64,000 nucleotides of DNA from Chitinophagaceae bacterium UBA1953 (GTDB lineage Bacteria > Bacteroidota > Bacteroidia > Chitinophagales > Chitinophagaceae): contig DDEN01000063.1 in the NCBI GenBank assembly GCA_002336115.1, positions 103,905-167,904 of the forward strand, read 5' to 3'. The position numbers and the translations under genes were made by a program. The notes beneath the pieces were generated by a model. That model saw only the letters and a program-made list of their open reading frames with translations. It searched no databases and was not told where the DNA came from. Of this stretch, positions 35,452-44,299 are shown piece after piece. Position 1 is the first letter of the stretch. Every line of letters begins with the position of its first letter.

Positions 35452-35953
35452 AAACAAATACAAATCATACAAAGGAGCGCAAAGGATAATAGCACCGAAT
35501 ATTTTGAAGAGCATTTTAAAACGGGGCAACCCAATCAAAAAAAGGGTAACAGATGCAGCCGAGTTCAATATGCTAGGAAAAAACTATAACTTCACCTATT
35601 ATTGATTTATACAACCAGAAAATTGCAAGTTATGAGCTTTCTGACAGCCCAAATTTTAAGAGCATGATGACTATGCTCATAGGGCATTAATGAAATAAGC
35701 ACCTCGAAATCATTACTACTACATTCTGAACAAGGCTGGCAATATCAAATGAAACCGTGCCAATATGTACTCAAAAAGAAAGGAACAGCAAAAAGCAGTA
35801 ATCGAACCCTTTTTTTCGGCTTATAAAGCCAGAACAGTCTATTTGAAACAATATAATTCTGCAGGTGAGTTGAAAAAAGAAATAAAGAAGTATATCATTT
35901 GTTACAATAATGACAGAATAAAGCTCAATCTGAACATGATGAGCCCGATTTAA
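35452..35953 (+). pseudogene. IS3-family (OrfB) transposase remnant
   Basis: Fragments on the plus strand in shifting frames match the IS3 DDE domain in order: KRVTDAAEFNMLG (first Asp region, about 35540), SPIIDLYNQKIASYELSD, EQGWQYQMKPCQYVLKK (second Asp region, Asp replaced by Glu), then AVIEPFF with the catalytic Glu and YLKQYNSAGELKKEIKKYI to NMMSPI and the stop at 35953. It begins directly at the right end of the IS982 element, so the N-terminal half is missing. Inactive. Confidence 0.8.
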
Positions 35954-35972
35954 TATCGGGCTCATCATGTTC
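35932..35972. repeat. Perfect 18-bp inverted repeat at the IS3 remnant end
   Basis: GAACATGATGAGCCCGAT (35932-35949) and its exact complement (35955-35972) flank a 5-nt loop. The left arm is the end of the transposase coding sequence. The minus strand on the right side (36001 downward) reads QIKRLIWNMMSPI, close to RIKLNLNMMSPI on the left, so the arms look like two transposase 3' ends placed tail to tail. Confidence 0.85.
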
Positions 35973-36032
35973 CAAATTAATCTTTTAATTTGTCTAAACA
36001 TTGGAGTTTAGTCTAAAGTCGGGGCCCTTTGT

Positions 36033-36722
36033 TTAGTGTCTTAATTCAGCAAGACTAAACTCGGGATTATGCTGATCTTTTATGAATTCAACATCTTCAT
36101 AAAATTCAACTTTACCTGTTTCAATATTATACATTGCACCTACAACACCAATTTCACCATTCTCCACCATCTGCTCAATAATAAAACTACGTTCAATAAT
36201 ACTTTTCACAGAACGGCGCACATTAATAGATGAAACGTTTTCAACAAACTCCTGGTTTTTTGAATTCCTTTTTTCATATTCAACTGTTGTACGTTCAGCG
36301 TAAACAGAAGGCTGCAATTTTGAAAGCAGCTCAGTTAAATTTCCCATTTCAACATGATCGCATGCTCCCTTTACAGCACCACACTTGGTATGCCCAAGCA
36401 CTACAATCAATTTCGATCCTGCCACTTTACATGCAAACTCCATACAACCAAGAATATCTGTATTAACAATATTACCGGCTACCCTGATGCTGAAAATATC
36501 GCCCAATCCCTGATCAAAAATCAGTTCGGCAGAAGTGCGGCTGTCCATACAACTTAACACAGCAGCAAACGGCCATTGACCATCACGGGTTGCATTCACC
36601 TGCTCAAGCAAATTGCGGTTTTCTTTTAAATTATTCACAAACCTGTCGTTTCCTTCTTTCAAAATATCCAAAGCCAATCGTGGTGTAAGGTGTGATTGTG
36701 TTTCTTTTGTATGTACTCTCAT
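36033..36722 (-). CDS. Beta-class carbonic anhydrase
   Basis: 229 residues. Zinc ligands and catalytic dyad are complete: AVLSCMDSRTS (Cys, Asp-Arg, about 53-63) and VVLGHTKCGAVKGA (His and Cys, about 113-126). No signal peptide, so it acts in the cytoplasm interconverting CO2 and bicarbonate. The gene lies 47 nt downstream of the SulP gene on the same strand, and a second, different beta-CA is at 39075, suggesting a bicarbonate uptake/hydration locus. Confidence 0.92.
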   Translation of the reverse strand: MRVHTKETQSHLTPRLALDILKEGNDRFVNNLKENRNLLEQVNATRDGQWPFAAVLSCMDSRTSAELIFDQGLGDIFSIRVAGNIVNTDILGCMEFACKVAGSKLIVVLGHTKCGAVKGACDHVEMGNLTELLSKLQPSVYAERTTVEYEKRNSKNQEFVENVSSINVRRSVKSIIERSFIIEQMVENGEIGVVGAMYNIETGKVEFYEDVEFIKDQHNPEFSLAELRH

Positions 36723-36769
36723 ATTATTTGTTATTTACGTATTGTTTAAAAATTTTGTACCTGTATCAT

Positions 36770-38347
36770 TTAGTCTTTCTCAGAATGTACATGCACAGAG
36801 TCTTCCATTTTATATGCAGGTTTAAAGTTCATTAATGTTACCTGTATATTTTTATCTTTTGAACCAAAGTTTAAAAAATCCCTGATAAGCTCAAGCACAT
36901 CATGATCGATATAAACTGTATTGGCCGCATCGATAATAAGCTTGCTGTTTGCGGGTAAATGTGCAAGGGTTTGCTTAATAGCCGCTTTATTAAGAAAAGA
37001 AACTTCCTGGGCTAAATCCATGTGAACAGTTTCTCCTTCATGATGCTTTTCCTTTTTAAAGAAATAAGCCAGTTTCATATTTCCACGCAGAATAAATATA
37101 ACACTCACGGCTAAACCAATACCTACACCCTTCAGCAAATCGGTAAAAACAACAGCCACAACAGTTATTATGAAAGGTATAAACTGGTGTTTACCCGTTT
37201 GCCACATGTGTGTAAATACTTTAGGGCTCGCAAGTTTTAAACCAATCATAATCAGGATAGCGGCAAGGCTGGCCATAGGAATTTTATTCAGCAATCCCGG
37301 AATTGACACAACAGCTATCAACAAAAACACGCCATGTGCAATAGCCGACAGTTTTGTTTTTGCTCCTGAATTAATATTGGCAGTTGTACGTACAATAACC
37401 GATGTCATTGGTAAGCCTCCGATTAACCCGGAAAGAATATTTCCAATTCCCTGCGCCCTTAATTCCGTATTTGCACTTGAGAAGCGTTTCTGCGGATCCA
37501 TTTTATCACCCGCCTCAAGGCAGAGCAATGTTTCAATACTTGCAACTACAGCAATAGTGGCACCAACAATCCATATCTGCGGATTAAGAAATCCTGCAAA
37601 ATCGGGTGTATGAAACTGTCCTATAAACTCTTTCAACGATGAAGCGGTTGGCAATGTTACCAGGTGTTCCTGTGAAATAGCAAAAGCCGAGCCACTTGCT
37701 TTAAACAGTTCATTTATAACAATACCGGCAACCACAACAACAAGTGCCCCCGGCAAAGCCTTGATTTTTTTCAGTGCAGGCACTTTATTAAAAGCAATCA
37801 GAATTGCAAGTGAAATAACGGTAATAATAATTGCCCCGGCATGTGCATAATTGAACGAGTGAACAATTTCGGTTAAGAATCCTCTGTCTTCTTTCAGTAT
37901 TTCATAAGAAAAGAAATCTCCTTCAAGTGATTTATCATATCCAATTGCATGTGGAATTTCTTTTTTAATAATGATGATGCCAATTGCAGCAAGCATCCCT
38001 TCAATTACACTTGTAGGAAAATAGCTTGAAATACCGCCAGCTTTTATTAAACCGAGGGTAAGCTGTATAATACCAGCAATAACAACGGCAGCAAGGAAGG
38101 TTTCATAACCCAAATCGGTTACTGCTGCAAGAATGATAGCAATAAGCCCAGCCGCAGGCCCTGATACACTGACGTTTGAATTACTGAGATAACCTACAAC
38201 AATACCGCCAATAACTCCTGTAATAATGCCGGCAAATGGAGGCGCTCCACTGGCTACTGCTATGCCTAAACATAAGGGGAGGGCTACAAGAAATACCACC
38301 ATTCCCGACAGCATATCTGCTTTAAAAAACTTTGTGCTTAATTTCAT
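36770..38347 (-). CDS. SulP-family inorganic anion transporter (bicarbonate or sulfate) with STAS domain
   Basis: 525 residues from ATG 38347 (MKLSTKFFKADMLSG); the longer frame to 38437 has no better signal. About 12-14 membrane helices fill 1-415, including VALPLCLGIAVASGAPPFAG and the SulP segment SVSGPAAGLIA. A cytoplasmic STAS domain spans about 435-515 (NSKLIIDAANTVYIDHDVLE). Because two carbonic anhydrase genes flank it, bicarbonate transport (BicA-like) is more likely than sulfate, though that is inference from context. Probably cotranscribed with the CA gene downstream. Confidence 0.88.
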   Translation of the reverse strand: MKLSTKFFKADMLSGMVVFLVALPLCLGIAVASGAPPFAGIITGVIGGIVVGYLSNSNVSVSGPAAGLIAIILAAVTDLGYETFLAAVVIAGIIQLTLGLIKAGGISSYFPTSVIEGMLAAIGIIIIKKEIPHAIGYDKSLEGDFFSYEILKEDRGFLTEIVHSFNYAHAGAIIITVISLAILIAFNKVPALKKIKALPGALVVVVAGIVINELFKASGSAFAISQEHLVTLPTASSLKEFIGQFHTPDFAGFLNPQIWIVGATIAVVASIETLLCLEAGDKMDPQKRFSSANTELRAQGIGNILSGLIGGLPMTSVIVRTTANINSGAKTKLSAIAHGVFLLIAVVSIPGLLNKIPMASLAAILIMIGLKLASPKVFTHMWQTGKHQFIPFIITVVAVVFTDLLKGVGIGLAVSVIFILRGNMKLAYFFKKEKHHEGETVHMDLAQEVSFLNKAAIKQTLAHLPANSKLIIDAANTVYIDHDVLELIRDFLNFGSKDKNIQVTLMNFKPAYKMEDSVHVHSEKD

Positions 38348-38542
38348 TTGATTACCAAATATTTTTTGTGTAATTAGTTTTGATGAACAAACCGAATGCT
38401 TAAACTGAATGCAATTTTTACACTTCGTTTTAAACAAAACTGTTCAAAACAATTGTTTTACGCTTCAATAAATGAGCGCACATTGACGATTCAGCTTTAC
38501 TGTAATAAAATTTTGAACGGAGGCAATTATATGCCTTTAGTA

Positions 38543-38911
38543 TTAGGCAATGTTTGGAGGGGGCACCAGCAGTTCGCCATGAAATGCCACATAGGCATCT
38601 TCATCTTCTGCTCTGTTATAGAATTTTTTAGTAAAAAAAATACACTCTGTTTTATGATGATCGTGTAAAAACTCTTCTGTTAATGATGTAGTGCTGCCCG
38701 ATTTTTCTTCATTAGAATTATTCAATGGGTTTGACGAGTCATCATCATTCGGGCAAGAAGACGAAGCTGTTTTTTCAACAGCATTCTTCTTTTCTATTTT
38801 TTGCATTGCTGAATAAACAACAGGAGTGCATACAGTAAGCCACATTAACACAGCCATTAAAAAAATGGTTGAAATTGTATTGATCTGGCTATTTGTTTCT
38901 GTATAGTGCAT
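38543..38911 (-). CDS. Small single-pass membrane protein beside the SulP/CA locus
   Basis: 122 residues. One hydrophobic helix (about 13-35), then a low-complexity Ser/Asn/Asp/Lys-rich linker (SCPNDDDSSNPLNNSNEEKSG part) and a C-terminal region with DHHKTECIFF, whose His-His-Cys may bind metal. No family recognised. It is upstream of and on the same strand as SulP (195 nt gap) and divergent from the second CA gene. Role unknown; position suggests a link to carbon uptake, which is only inference. Confidence 0.5.
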   Translation of the reverse strand: MHYTETNSQINTISTIFLMAVLMWLTVCTPVVYSAMQKIEKKNAVEKTASSSCPNDDDSSNPLNNSNEEKSGSTTSLTEEFLHDHHKTECIFFTKKFYNRAEDEDAYVAFHGELLVPPPNIA

Positions 38912-39074
38912 CTTTAAAATTGCTGTTATTTTTCCCTATTTTTATTCAAATTGACGGAAGAATGGCCGCAAAAGTAAGAAAAGCAGCGCTTTTTTATTAC
39001 TTCAAAATCTTTAAATTTTTCTTAAGTATTTTACGGCCAACACCTCACATAAAATGTAAACTACTGATAAACAA

Positions 39075-39710
39075 ATGAAATCATACGAAAAATTATTGGT
39101 TGAAAACAAAGTATGGGCATCTGAAAAAACCACAATCGATCCTGAATTTTTCAGCAGACTTGCACACCTGCAGAATCCTGAATTTTTATGGATTGGCTGC
39201 AGCGACAGCCGTGTGCCTGCAAATGAAATAACCGGAACTCAGCCAGGTGAAATTTTTGTACATCGCAATATTGCCAATCTTGTTATTCATACCGATGTAA
39301 ATCTTCTTAGCGTACTTGAATATGCAGTTGAATATTTAAAAGTAAAACATGTGATTGTATGCGGGCACTATGGGTGTGGTGGTATTAAAGCAGCTATGAG
39401 CAATAAAGATCACAAACAAGTACTGAACATGTGGCTCCGTTATATTAAAGATGTATATCGGCACAACAGGGATGAATTAAATGCAATTAACAATGAAGAA
39501 ACAAGGGCCGACAGGCTAACAGAACTGAACGTAATTGAACAGGTACAACGCCTTGCAAAAACATCAATGATTCAAAAAGCATGGAAAGAAGATCAACGCC
39601 CTGATTTGCATGGATGGGTTTATGGATTAAAAGACGGGCTGATTAATCCTGTGTACGAAATGAAAGCAGGATCACCTATTGATCCGTTATATGAATATGA
39701 AGACATTTGA
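39075..39710 (+). CDS. can: Beta-class carbonic anhydrase (Can type)
   Basis: 211 residues. Zinc ligands and dyad: IGCSDSRVPANEITG (about 41-55), FVHRNIANLV, and VIVCGHYGCGGIKAA (about 95-109). This is the standard E. coli Can/CynT clade layout, distinct from the shorter-motif CA at 36033 (SCMDSRTS, GHTKCGAV). Cytoplasmic, converting CO2 to bicarbonate for carboxylations. Confidence 0.93.
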   Translation: MKSYEKLLVENKVWASEKTTIDPEFFSRLAHLQNPEFLWIGCSDSRVPANEITGTQPGEIFVHRNIANLVIHTDVNLLSVLEYAVEYLKVKHVIVCGHYGCGGIKAAMSNKDHKQVLNMWLRYIKDVYRHNRDELNAINNEETRADRLTELNVIEQVQRLAKTSMIQKAWKEDQRPDLHGWVYGLKDGLINPVYEMKAGSPIDPLYEYEDI

Positions 39711-39718
39711 TTCTTACC

Positions 39719-39742
39719 AAATCCCCATAAGCGGATTTTTTT
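39719..39742 (+). terminator. Terminator of the second carbonic anhydrase gene
   Basis: AAATCC (39719-39724) pairs with GGATTT (39733-39738), followed by Ts. The stem is short. Confidence 0.5.
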
Positions 39743-40379
39743 ATATGCTTACTTTCATATTCCGCTTCTGAATATATGCATGCCACAAAATCATTGCAGC
39801 AATTGTTCTGTAAGGCCGCCATGGTTCAGCAATAGCCAGCATTTCTTCTTTTGTAATATGCAGAGGTAATTGCTTTTGTTCTTTTAAACTTGTTACAAGT
39901 GCAACATCGCCCAAAGGAAACAGATCGGTTCGCTGCAATGCGTGCATTAAATACACATCTGCCGTCCAATTTCCAATTCCTTTTACAGCAGTTAATTGCG
40001 CTCTCACTTCGCCATCATCCAGACTTGCCATTTGTTTTAAAATGACCTGCTTTGATAAAACAGCCGATGCTAATTCTTTTGCGTAAACAATTTTCTGCCT
40101 TGAAAAATAACAGGTTTTTAATTCTTCACTGGTCATTGATATAATTTTTTGTGCTGTTACTTTCCCGATTTTTTCTTTCAGCTTTTTGTAAGCAGCATAA
40201 GCCGACGCAAGCGAAACCTGCTGTTCAAGGATGGTGAGGATAAGTGTTTCAAAGCCCTGCTTCCTTGTCCACATTGGCGGATAACCATATTCAGCTATAA
40301 TTACTTTCAAGTGCCTGTCGCATTTACAAAGATGGTTGCAGTATTGCTTAAAATTACCTGAGGAAAAAGTCTGTATCAT
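39741..40379 (-). CDS. HhH-GPD DNA glycosylase (second AlkA-like)
   Basis: 212 residues. HhH motif LTAVKGIGNWTADVYLMHAL (about 130-149), catalytic Asp in LFPLGDVAL (about 155-163). No FeS Cys set. It resembles the first glycosylase (21790) only in the shared fold: the loops differ (GNWTADVY versus GKWTTEMI), so the two are paralogous subtypes rather than recent copies. Repairs alkylated bases. A short minus-strand gene on its own, converging with the CA gene. Confidence 0.82.
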   Translation of the reverse strand: MIQTFSSGNFKQYCNHLCKCDRHLKVIIAEYGYPPMWTRKQGFETLILTILEQQVSLASAYAAYKKLKEKIGKVTAQKIISMTSEELKTCYFSRQKIVYAKELASAVLSKQVILKQMASLDDGEVRAQLTAVKGIGNWTADVYLMHALQRTDLFPLGDVALVTSLKEQKQLPLHITKEEMLAIAEPWRPYRTIAAMILWHAYIQKRNMKVSI

Positions 40380-40465
40380 TTTTACTAAGTTAAACGGATA
40401 ATTATTTCAGTAAAAAATTGTTTATTGCATTCATAAAAAATCATCATCCGATTTAAACTAAAAAA

Positions 40466-41014
40466 ATGAAACATCTTTTTTTTGCCGCTTTTCTCTTACT
40501 CTCCACACTTGGATTTACTCAAACAACAAACGATTTTCAGGTTACTCTCAATGGCATTGGTCCTTTTAAAATAAACATGAAGAAAACAGATGTTGAAAAA
40601 GTTCTGAACCAGAATATAGTATTGCCCGCCAAGGGGAAAAAAGATGATTATGGAAACGATACGGCAAAAGTAACATACAAAGGAGTTGAATTAACAATTG
40701 TGTTTTACCAGAATTATATTGATGAAAATGACTCAGAAACTGCCGTTTTTTCCATCAGCAGTAATTCTTCTTTACTCAAAACGAAATCAGGAATTGTTAC
40801 CGGAGATGATAAAATGAAAATTATTACTACGTATAATGATTTCGATTTTAACTTCTATTACAACTATGAGCAGGTTGGTAACGATGATTACAAAAGAAGC
40901 AAATCCAGGTCAACAATTATGCTCATGGGCGAAAACTCGCCTTCTGTTCTGTATTTTAACCTGAACGAAGGAAAACTTGAATCGTTTGAAGTAGCGGTCT
41001 ATGAAGGTTGCTAA
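40466..41014 (+). CDS. Exported protein of unknown function
   Basis: 182 residues with signal peptide (1-19, LGFTQ). The mature protein alternates beta strands and short helices (FKINMKKTDVEKVLNQN, VELTIVFYQNYI). No Cys except one at the very C-terminus (YEGC). No family recognised. Followed by a very strong terminator. Confidence 0.55.
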   Translation: MKHLFFAAFLLLSTLGFTQTTNDFQVTLNGIGPFKINMKKTDVEKVLNQNIVLPAKGKKDDYGNDTAKVTYKGVELTIVFYQNYIDENDSETAVFSISSNSSLLKTKSGIVTGDDKMKIITTYNDFDFNFYYNYEQVGNDDYKRSKSRSTIMLMGENSPSVLYFNLNEGKLESFEVAVYEGC

Positions 41015-41024
41015 AATATTTAAT

Positions 41025-41069
41025 TATAAAAGAGAAGCTGCAGAAAAAATCTGCAGCTTCTCTTTTATA
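41025..41069. terminator. Bidirectional terminator with 20-bp perfect stem
   Basis: Arms 41025-41044 and 41050-41069 are perfect complements around AAAAA, with A-rich and T-rich flanks. It serves both convergent genes. Confidence 0.9.
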
Positions 41070-41084
41070 AACAATGTTATCCAA

Positions 41085-41855
41085 TCATCCTCTTTTTATT
41101 CTGGCAATTGCTTCTTTAGCAAATGCAGAAAGCACAAGCCTGCCGCTGATCTTTGCTCTTTCTTCTAATAAATTATCCCAGTCTTCTGTTCCTTTCCAGA
41201 ACATTTTTTTCATTTCAGCCATTGTTTCAGGCGAAGAAACTGAAAGTTTAATTGCAAGCTTTTCAATTGCTTCATCCATCAGTTCAATTGTTTCATGATG
41301 TTCTGCAAACAAGCCCTTTCGCTTTGCCCATTCGGAGCTCCGGAATAATGAAGCATCAATTGCAAGCATACTGAACGCTGATAAACCAATTTTCCGTTCA
41401 ATTGGCGGACCAACCACAAACGGGCCAATAGCCATCGACAGTTCACTCAACTTTACATCAGCGCCATTTACAGCAACAGCATAATCAGCAGTTGCCGCTA
41501 TTCCAACACCTCCACCCACACACTTTCCATGTATTCTTGCAATAATAAACTTCGGGCACTTACGCATTGCATTGAAGAGTTGTGCAAAGCCTTTAAAAAA
41601 GGTAATGCCCTCCTGCTCATTTTTAATTGCAGCAAGCTCATCAAAACCTGCTCCTGCACAAAAAATTTTTTCACCTGCCGAACGGAGTATAATCACAGTT
41701 GTTGTTGGATCGGTTCCTGCATGAAATATTGCATGAGCCAAATCGTGCAACATTTCCAATGACAGTGCATTGCTTTGCGGATAAAAAAATTCAATAGTTG
41801 TAACGCCCTTATGCGTTTCTGTTTTAATGTACCCGCTCCTGATATGCTTTATCAT
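41085..41855 (-). CDS. Enoyl-CoA hydratase/isomerase family protein
   Basis: 256 residues of the crotonase fold. CoA-binding / oxyanion segment EKIFCAGAGFDEL (about 64-76) and the glycine-rich IHGKCVGGGVGIAATADYAVA (about 108-128) form the oxyanion hole. The region after has LSMAIGPFVVG, where hydratases usually keep their catalytic Glu; I do not see a clear Glu pair, so hydratase activity is less certain than membership of the superfamily. Alone on its strand. Confidence 0.8.
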   Translation of the reverse strand: MIKHIRSGYIKTETHKGVTTIEFFYPQSNALSLEMLHDLAHAIFHAGTDPTTTVIILRSAGEKIFCAGAGFDELAAIKNEQEGITFFKGFAQLFNAMRKCPKFIIARIHGKCVGGGVGIAATADYAVAVNGADVKLSELSMAIGPFVVGPPIERKIGLSAFSMLAIDASLFRSSEWAKRKGLFAEHHETIELMDEAIEKLAIKLSVSSPETMAEMKKMFWKGTEDWDNLLEERAKISGRLVLSAFAKEAIARIKRG

Positions 41856-41946
41856 ACCCTGATTTTAGTACTCTTAAGTTACGCTACAGAAACAACAAAA
41901 GCAATGAGGTTGAAACTGTTTTTGAGTTTTCGGTTACATATTAGTT

Positions 41947-42858
41947 TCAGAATAATCCGTCAACACTGAAATAACGTTCACCCGTGTCGTAATTAAAAAT
42001 AAGCACCTTGCTTCCTTCCGGAATTTCAGGTAGTTTCTTTGCTAATGCAGCCATTGTTGCACCGCTTGATATGCCCTGGAAAATTCCTTCCTCTTTTGCA
42101 GCACGCTGCGCATAAGAAAAAGCATCATCCTTGCTTACCTGTATTGTGCCATCAAGAATTTCGGTATCCAGGTTAGCAGGAATAAATCCTGCACCAATTC
42201 CCTGGATAGGATGTGGAGAAGGTGCGCCGCCACTGATAACAGGCGAAAGCTCGGGTTCAACTGCAAACACTTTCAGGTTTGGAAATTTCTTTTTCAATTC
42301 ACGTCCAACACCGGTAATATGTCCGCCGGTCCCAACACCGGTTATAAGGTAATCAAGTCCTTCGGAAAAATCGGCTATAATTTCCTGAGCAGTTGTTTTA
42401 ACATGCGCTTCAATATTAGCCGGATTATCAAATTGCTGAGGCATCCAGCTATTTGGAGTTGATTCAACTAACTCTTTTGCCTTTTCTATAGCGCCCTTCA
42501 TGCCTTTTTCACGGGGCGTTAATTCAAAGCTTGCACCGTAAACACTCATCAGTTTCCGGCGTTCAATACTCATACTTTCGGGCATAACCAGAATAATTTT
42601 GTAGCCTTTTACTGCTGCCACCATTGCCAAACCAATACCTGTATTTCCACTTGTTGGTTCAATGATAACACTCCCTTCTTTCAAAATTCCGTTTGCTTCA
42701 GCATCTTCAATCATACTTAATGCAATGCGGTCTTTAATACTTCCACCTGGATTTGTTTTTTCCAGTTTTGTCCATACTTCCACACCGGCAGGATAGAGTT
42801 TGTTAATGCGCACATGCGGCGTGTTGCCGATAGTTGCTAAAATGTTATTTGCTTTCAT
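41947..42858 (-). CDS. cysK: Cysteine synthase A
   Basis: 303 residues. PLP-dependent: Lys in GGSIKDRIA (about 42), the Asn/Thr-binding EPTSGNTGIGLA (about 68-79), the phosphate-binding Gly loop GVGTGGHITGVG (about 174-185) and the final SGATMAAL. It converts O-acetylserine and sulfide to cysteine. It sits 26 nt downstream of the serine acetyltransferase gene, giving a complete two-gene cysteine pathway. Confidence 0.95.
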   Translation of the reverse strand: MKANNILATIGNTPHVRINKLYPAGVEVWTKLEKTNPGGSIKDRIALSMIEDAEANGILKEGSVIIEPTSGNTGIGLAMVAAVKGYKIILVMPESMSIERRKLMSVYGASFELTPREKGMKGAIEKAKELVESTPNSWMPQQFDNPANIEAHVKTTAQEIIADFSEGLDYLITGVGTGGHITGVGRELKKKFPNLKVFAVEPELSPVISGGAPSPHPIQGIGAGFIPANLDTEILDGTIQVSKDDAFSYAQRAAKEEGIFQGISSGATMAALAKKLPEIPEGSKVLIFNYDTGERYFSVDGLF

Positions 42859-42884
42859 TTTTTAATGGTTATTGTTTTATTTAT

Positions 42885-43697
42885 TCAGATCACAAAATTC
42901 AATGGTTCAATAAAATCTTTTTTATCAGCTACAATTGTTTGATTTTTTGTGTAAACAATACTGTGGGGAATAACCGATTCTGTAAGCCAGGTATTTCCGC
43001 CAATAATACTATCATGACCAATGACTGTTTTGCCTCCAAGTATGGTGCTGTTTGCATAAATCACCACATTGTCTTCAATAGTTGGATGACGTTTAATTTC
43101 TGCATCTTCTTTACGTACTGCCAAAGCTCCCAAAGTAACACCTTGATACAGTTTAACGTTTTTACCAATCAAAGTTGTTTCTCCAATTACAACGCCGGTA
43201 CCATGATCTATAAAAAACGGGCAGCCTATTGTGGCTCCGGGGTTAATATCAATTCCTGTTTTGCTGTGTGCCCATTCGCTCATCATTCGTGGCAAAATAG
43301 GAATCTGTTTTTCATACAACACATGTGTAAGCCTGTAAACAATAATTGCAAGAAAGCCCGGATAAGACAATACAACTTCTTCCAGTGATTTTGCTGCCGG
43401 GTCAAATTCAACAATAAACCCTGCATCCTGAATCAGTTGATCTTTTATTGAAGGAAGTTCATCAAAATAGTGTTCAGAAATTTCATCCACATCAATTGCA
43501 TAGTTCTGCGATAACGGGGTAAGAATTTCGATAAGTTCTTTTTGCATGGAAGCTTTCAGACTTGCTTCTGCCTGATCAAAATTCCGGGGATCATCAATTA
43601 CAGGAAATAAAAAATTAATCAACTCTTCGGTAAAAGCAACTACTGTTTGCCTTGAAGGAAAATGACTGCTCAACAGGTATCCTGGAAATCCGTTCAT
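42885..43697 (-). CDS. cysE: Serine O-acetyltransferase
   Basis: 270 residues. N-terminal helical domain about 1-125, then hexapeptide-repeat left-handed beta helix. Catalytic His and Asp lie in DIHPGATI-like GIDINPGATIGCPFFIDHGTG (about 149-169; His in IDHGTG), and the serine/CoA site in VIGETTLIGKNVKLYQGVTLGA. It transfers acetyl from acetyl-CoA to serine, the first step to cysteine. The C-terminal tail (FIEPLNFVI) resembles the peptide that binds CysK in the cysteine synthase complex, ending in Ile as required. Confidence 0.92.
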   Translation of the reverse strand: MNGFPGYLLSSHFPSRQTVVAFTEELINFLFPVIDDPRNFDQAEASLKASMQKELIEILTPLSQNYAIDVDEISEHYFDELPSIKDQLIQDAGFIVEFDPAAKSLEEVVLSYPGFLAIIVYRLTHVLYEKQIPILPRMMSEWAHSKTGIDINPGATIGCPFFIDHGTGVVIGETTLIGKNVKLYQGVTLGALAVRKEDAEIKRHPTIEDNVVIYANSTILGGKTVIGHDSIIGGNTWLTESVIPHSIVYTKNQTIVADKKDFIEPLNFVI

Positions 43698-43795
43698 ATA
43701 AACTATTTATGACACACTGATTTGATAATAATAAACAATGAACGATCGGCAGTTGTAAACTGTTGACCGCCGGTAAAAATAGCAATTCTTTTCAG

Positions 43796-43816
43796 CCTCT
43801 CTACCAAACTAGTGGG
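43796..43816. promoter_or_regulatory. Possible operator upstream of cysE
   Basis: An imperfect dyad CTACCA-AAC-TAGTGG (4 Watson-Crick and 1 wobble pair of 6) lies about 100 nt upstream of cysE, overlapping the region where a -33 element would fall for a TATTTTTA -7-like box near 43780. It resembles spacing of Rrf2-type sites, but the match is weak and no regulator gene is adjacent. Confidence 0.25.
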
Positions 43817-43870
43817 TTATTTGCCGCATCTCACTGTTTATAACTGAAAAATGACAAAGTTTTAACGAAA

Positions 43871-44227
43871 TTACTTTTTTAAAGCAGCCTTTAGAGTTTC
43901 AACAGTTTTTTTATCATTGCCTATAAAAATCTTTTCGCCAACAATGGTTACGGGCCTTTTTAAAAAAGTGTCTTCACTTAAAATATAACTACGGTAATCA
44001 TCCTCCGTAAGTTTTTGATCTTTTAAGCCAAGCTCTTTATACTTCAACGCCCTGCGGCTGAACAAAGCTTCATAACTGCCTGCCAGTTTTTTCATTTCAT
44101 CAAGCTGCCTGGCCGTAATTTTCTGTTCACGAATATTCTGAAATTCAATACCGGCTTCCGCAGCCTTTGTTTCTTTTATAATTGCCTGGCAGGTGGTGCA
44201 GCTTGCCAGGTGGTACATTTTCTTCAT
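43871..44227 (-). CDS. ArsC/Spx-family thioredoxin-fold protein
   Basis: 118 residues from ATG 44227; the in-frame start at 44278 would add 17 odd residues. The redox Cys pair sits in ASCTTCQAIIKE (CTTC, about residues 8-11 in the shortened form). ArsC proteins usually keep one catalytic Cys with Arg neighbours, whereas Spx-type regulators carry CxxC, and this protein has CxxC. So either a Spx-like regulator or an arsenate-reductase homologue; no ars genes are adjacent. It is divergent from the ECF sigma operon. Confidence 0.75.
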   Translation of the reverse strand: MKKMYHLASCTTCQAIIKETKAAEAGIEFQNIREQKITARQLDEMKKLAGSYEALFSRRALKYKELGLKDQKLTEDDYRSYILSEDTFLKRPVTIVGEKIFIGNDKKTVETLKAALKK

Positions 44228-44299
44228 TTTAATATCGGGTTTACTGTAACTTAATTCAATTTTGTGCAACTTATACAAATATCAAAATCAAAAGGTTGA

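Noticed and set aside
35771..36001. Minus-strand ORF of 76 aa
   Set aside because: It is built from the antisense of the IS3 transposase and the inverted copy at its end, not an independent gene.
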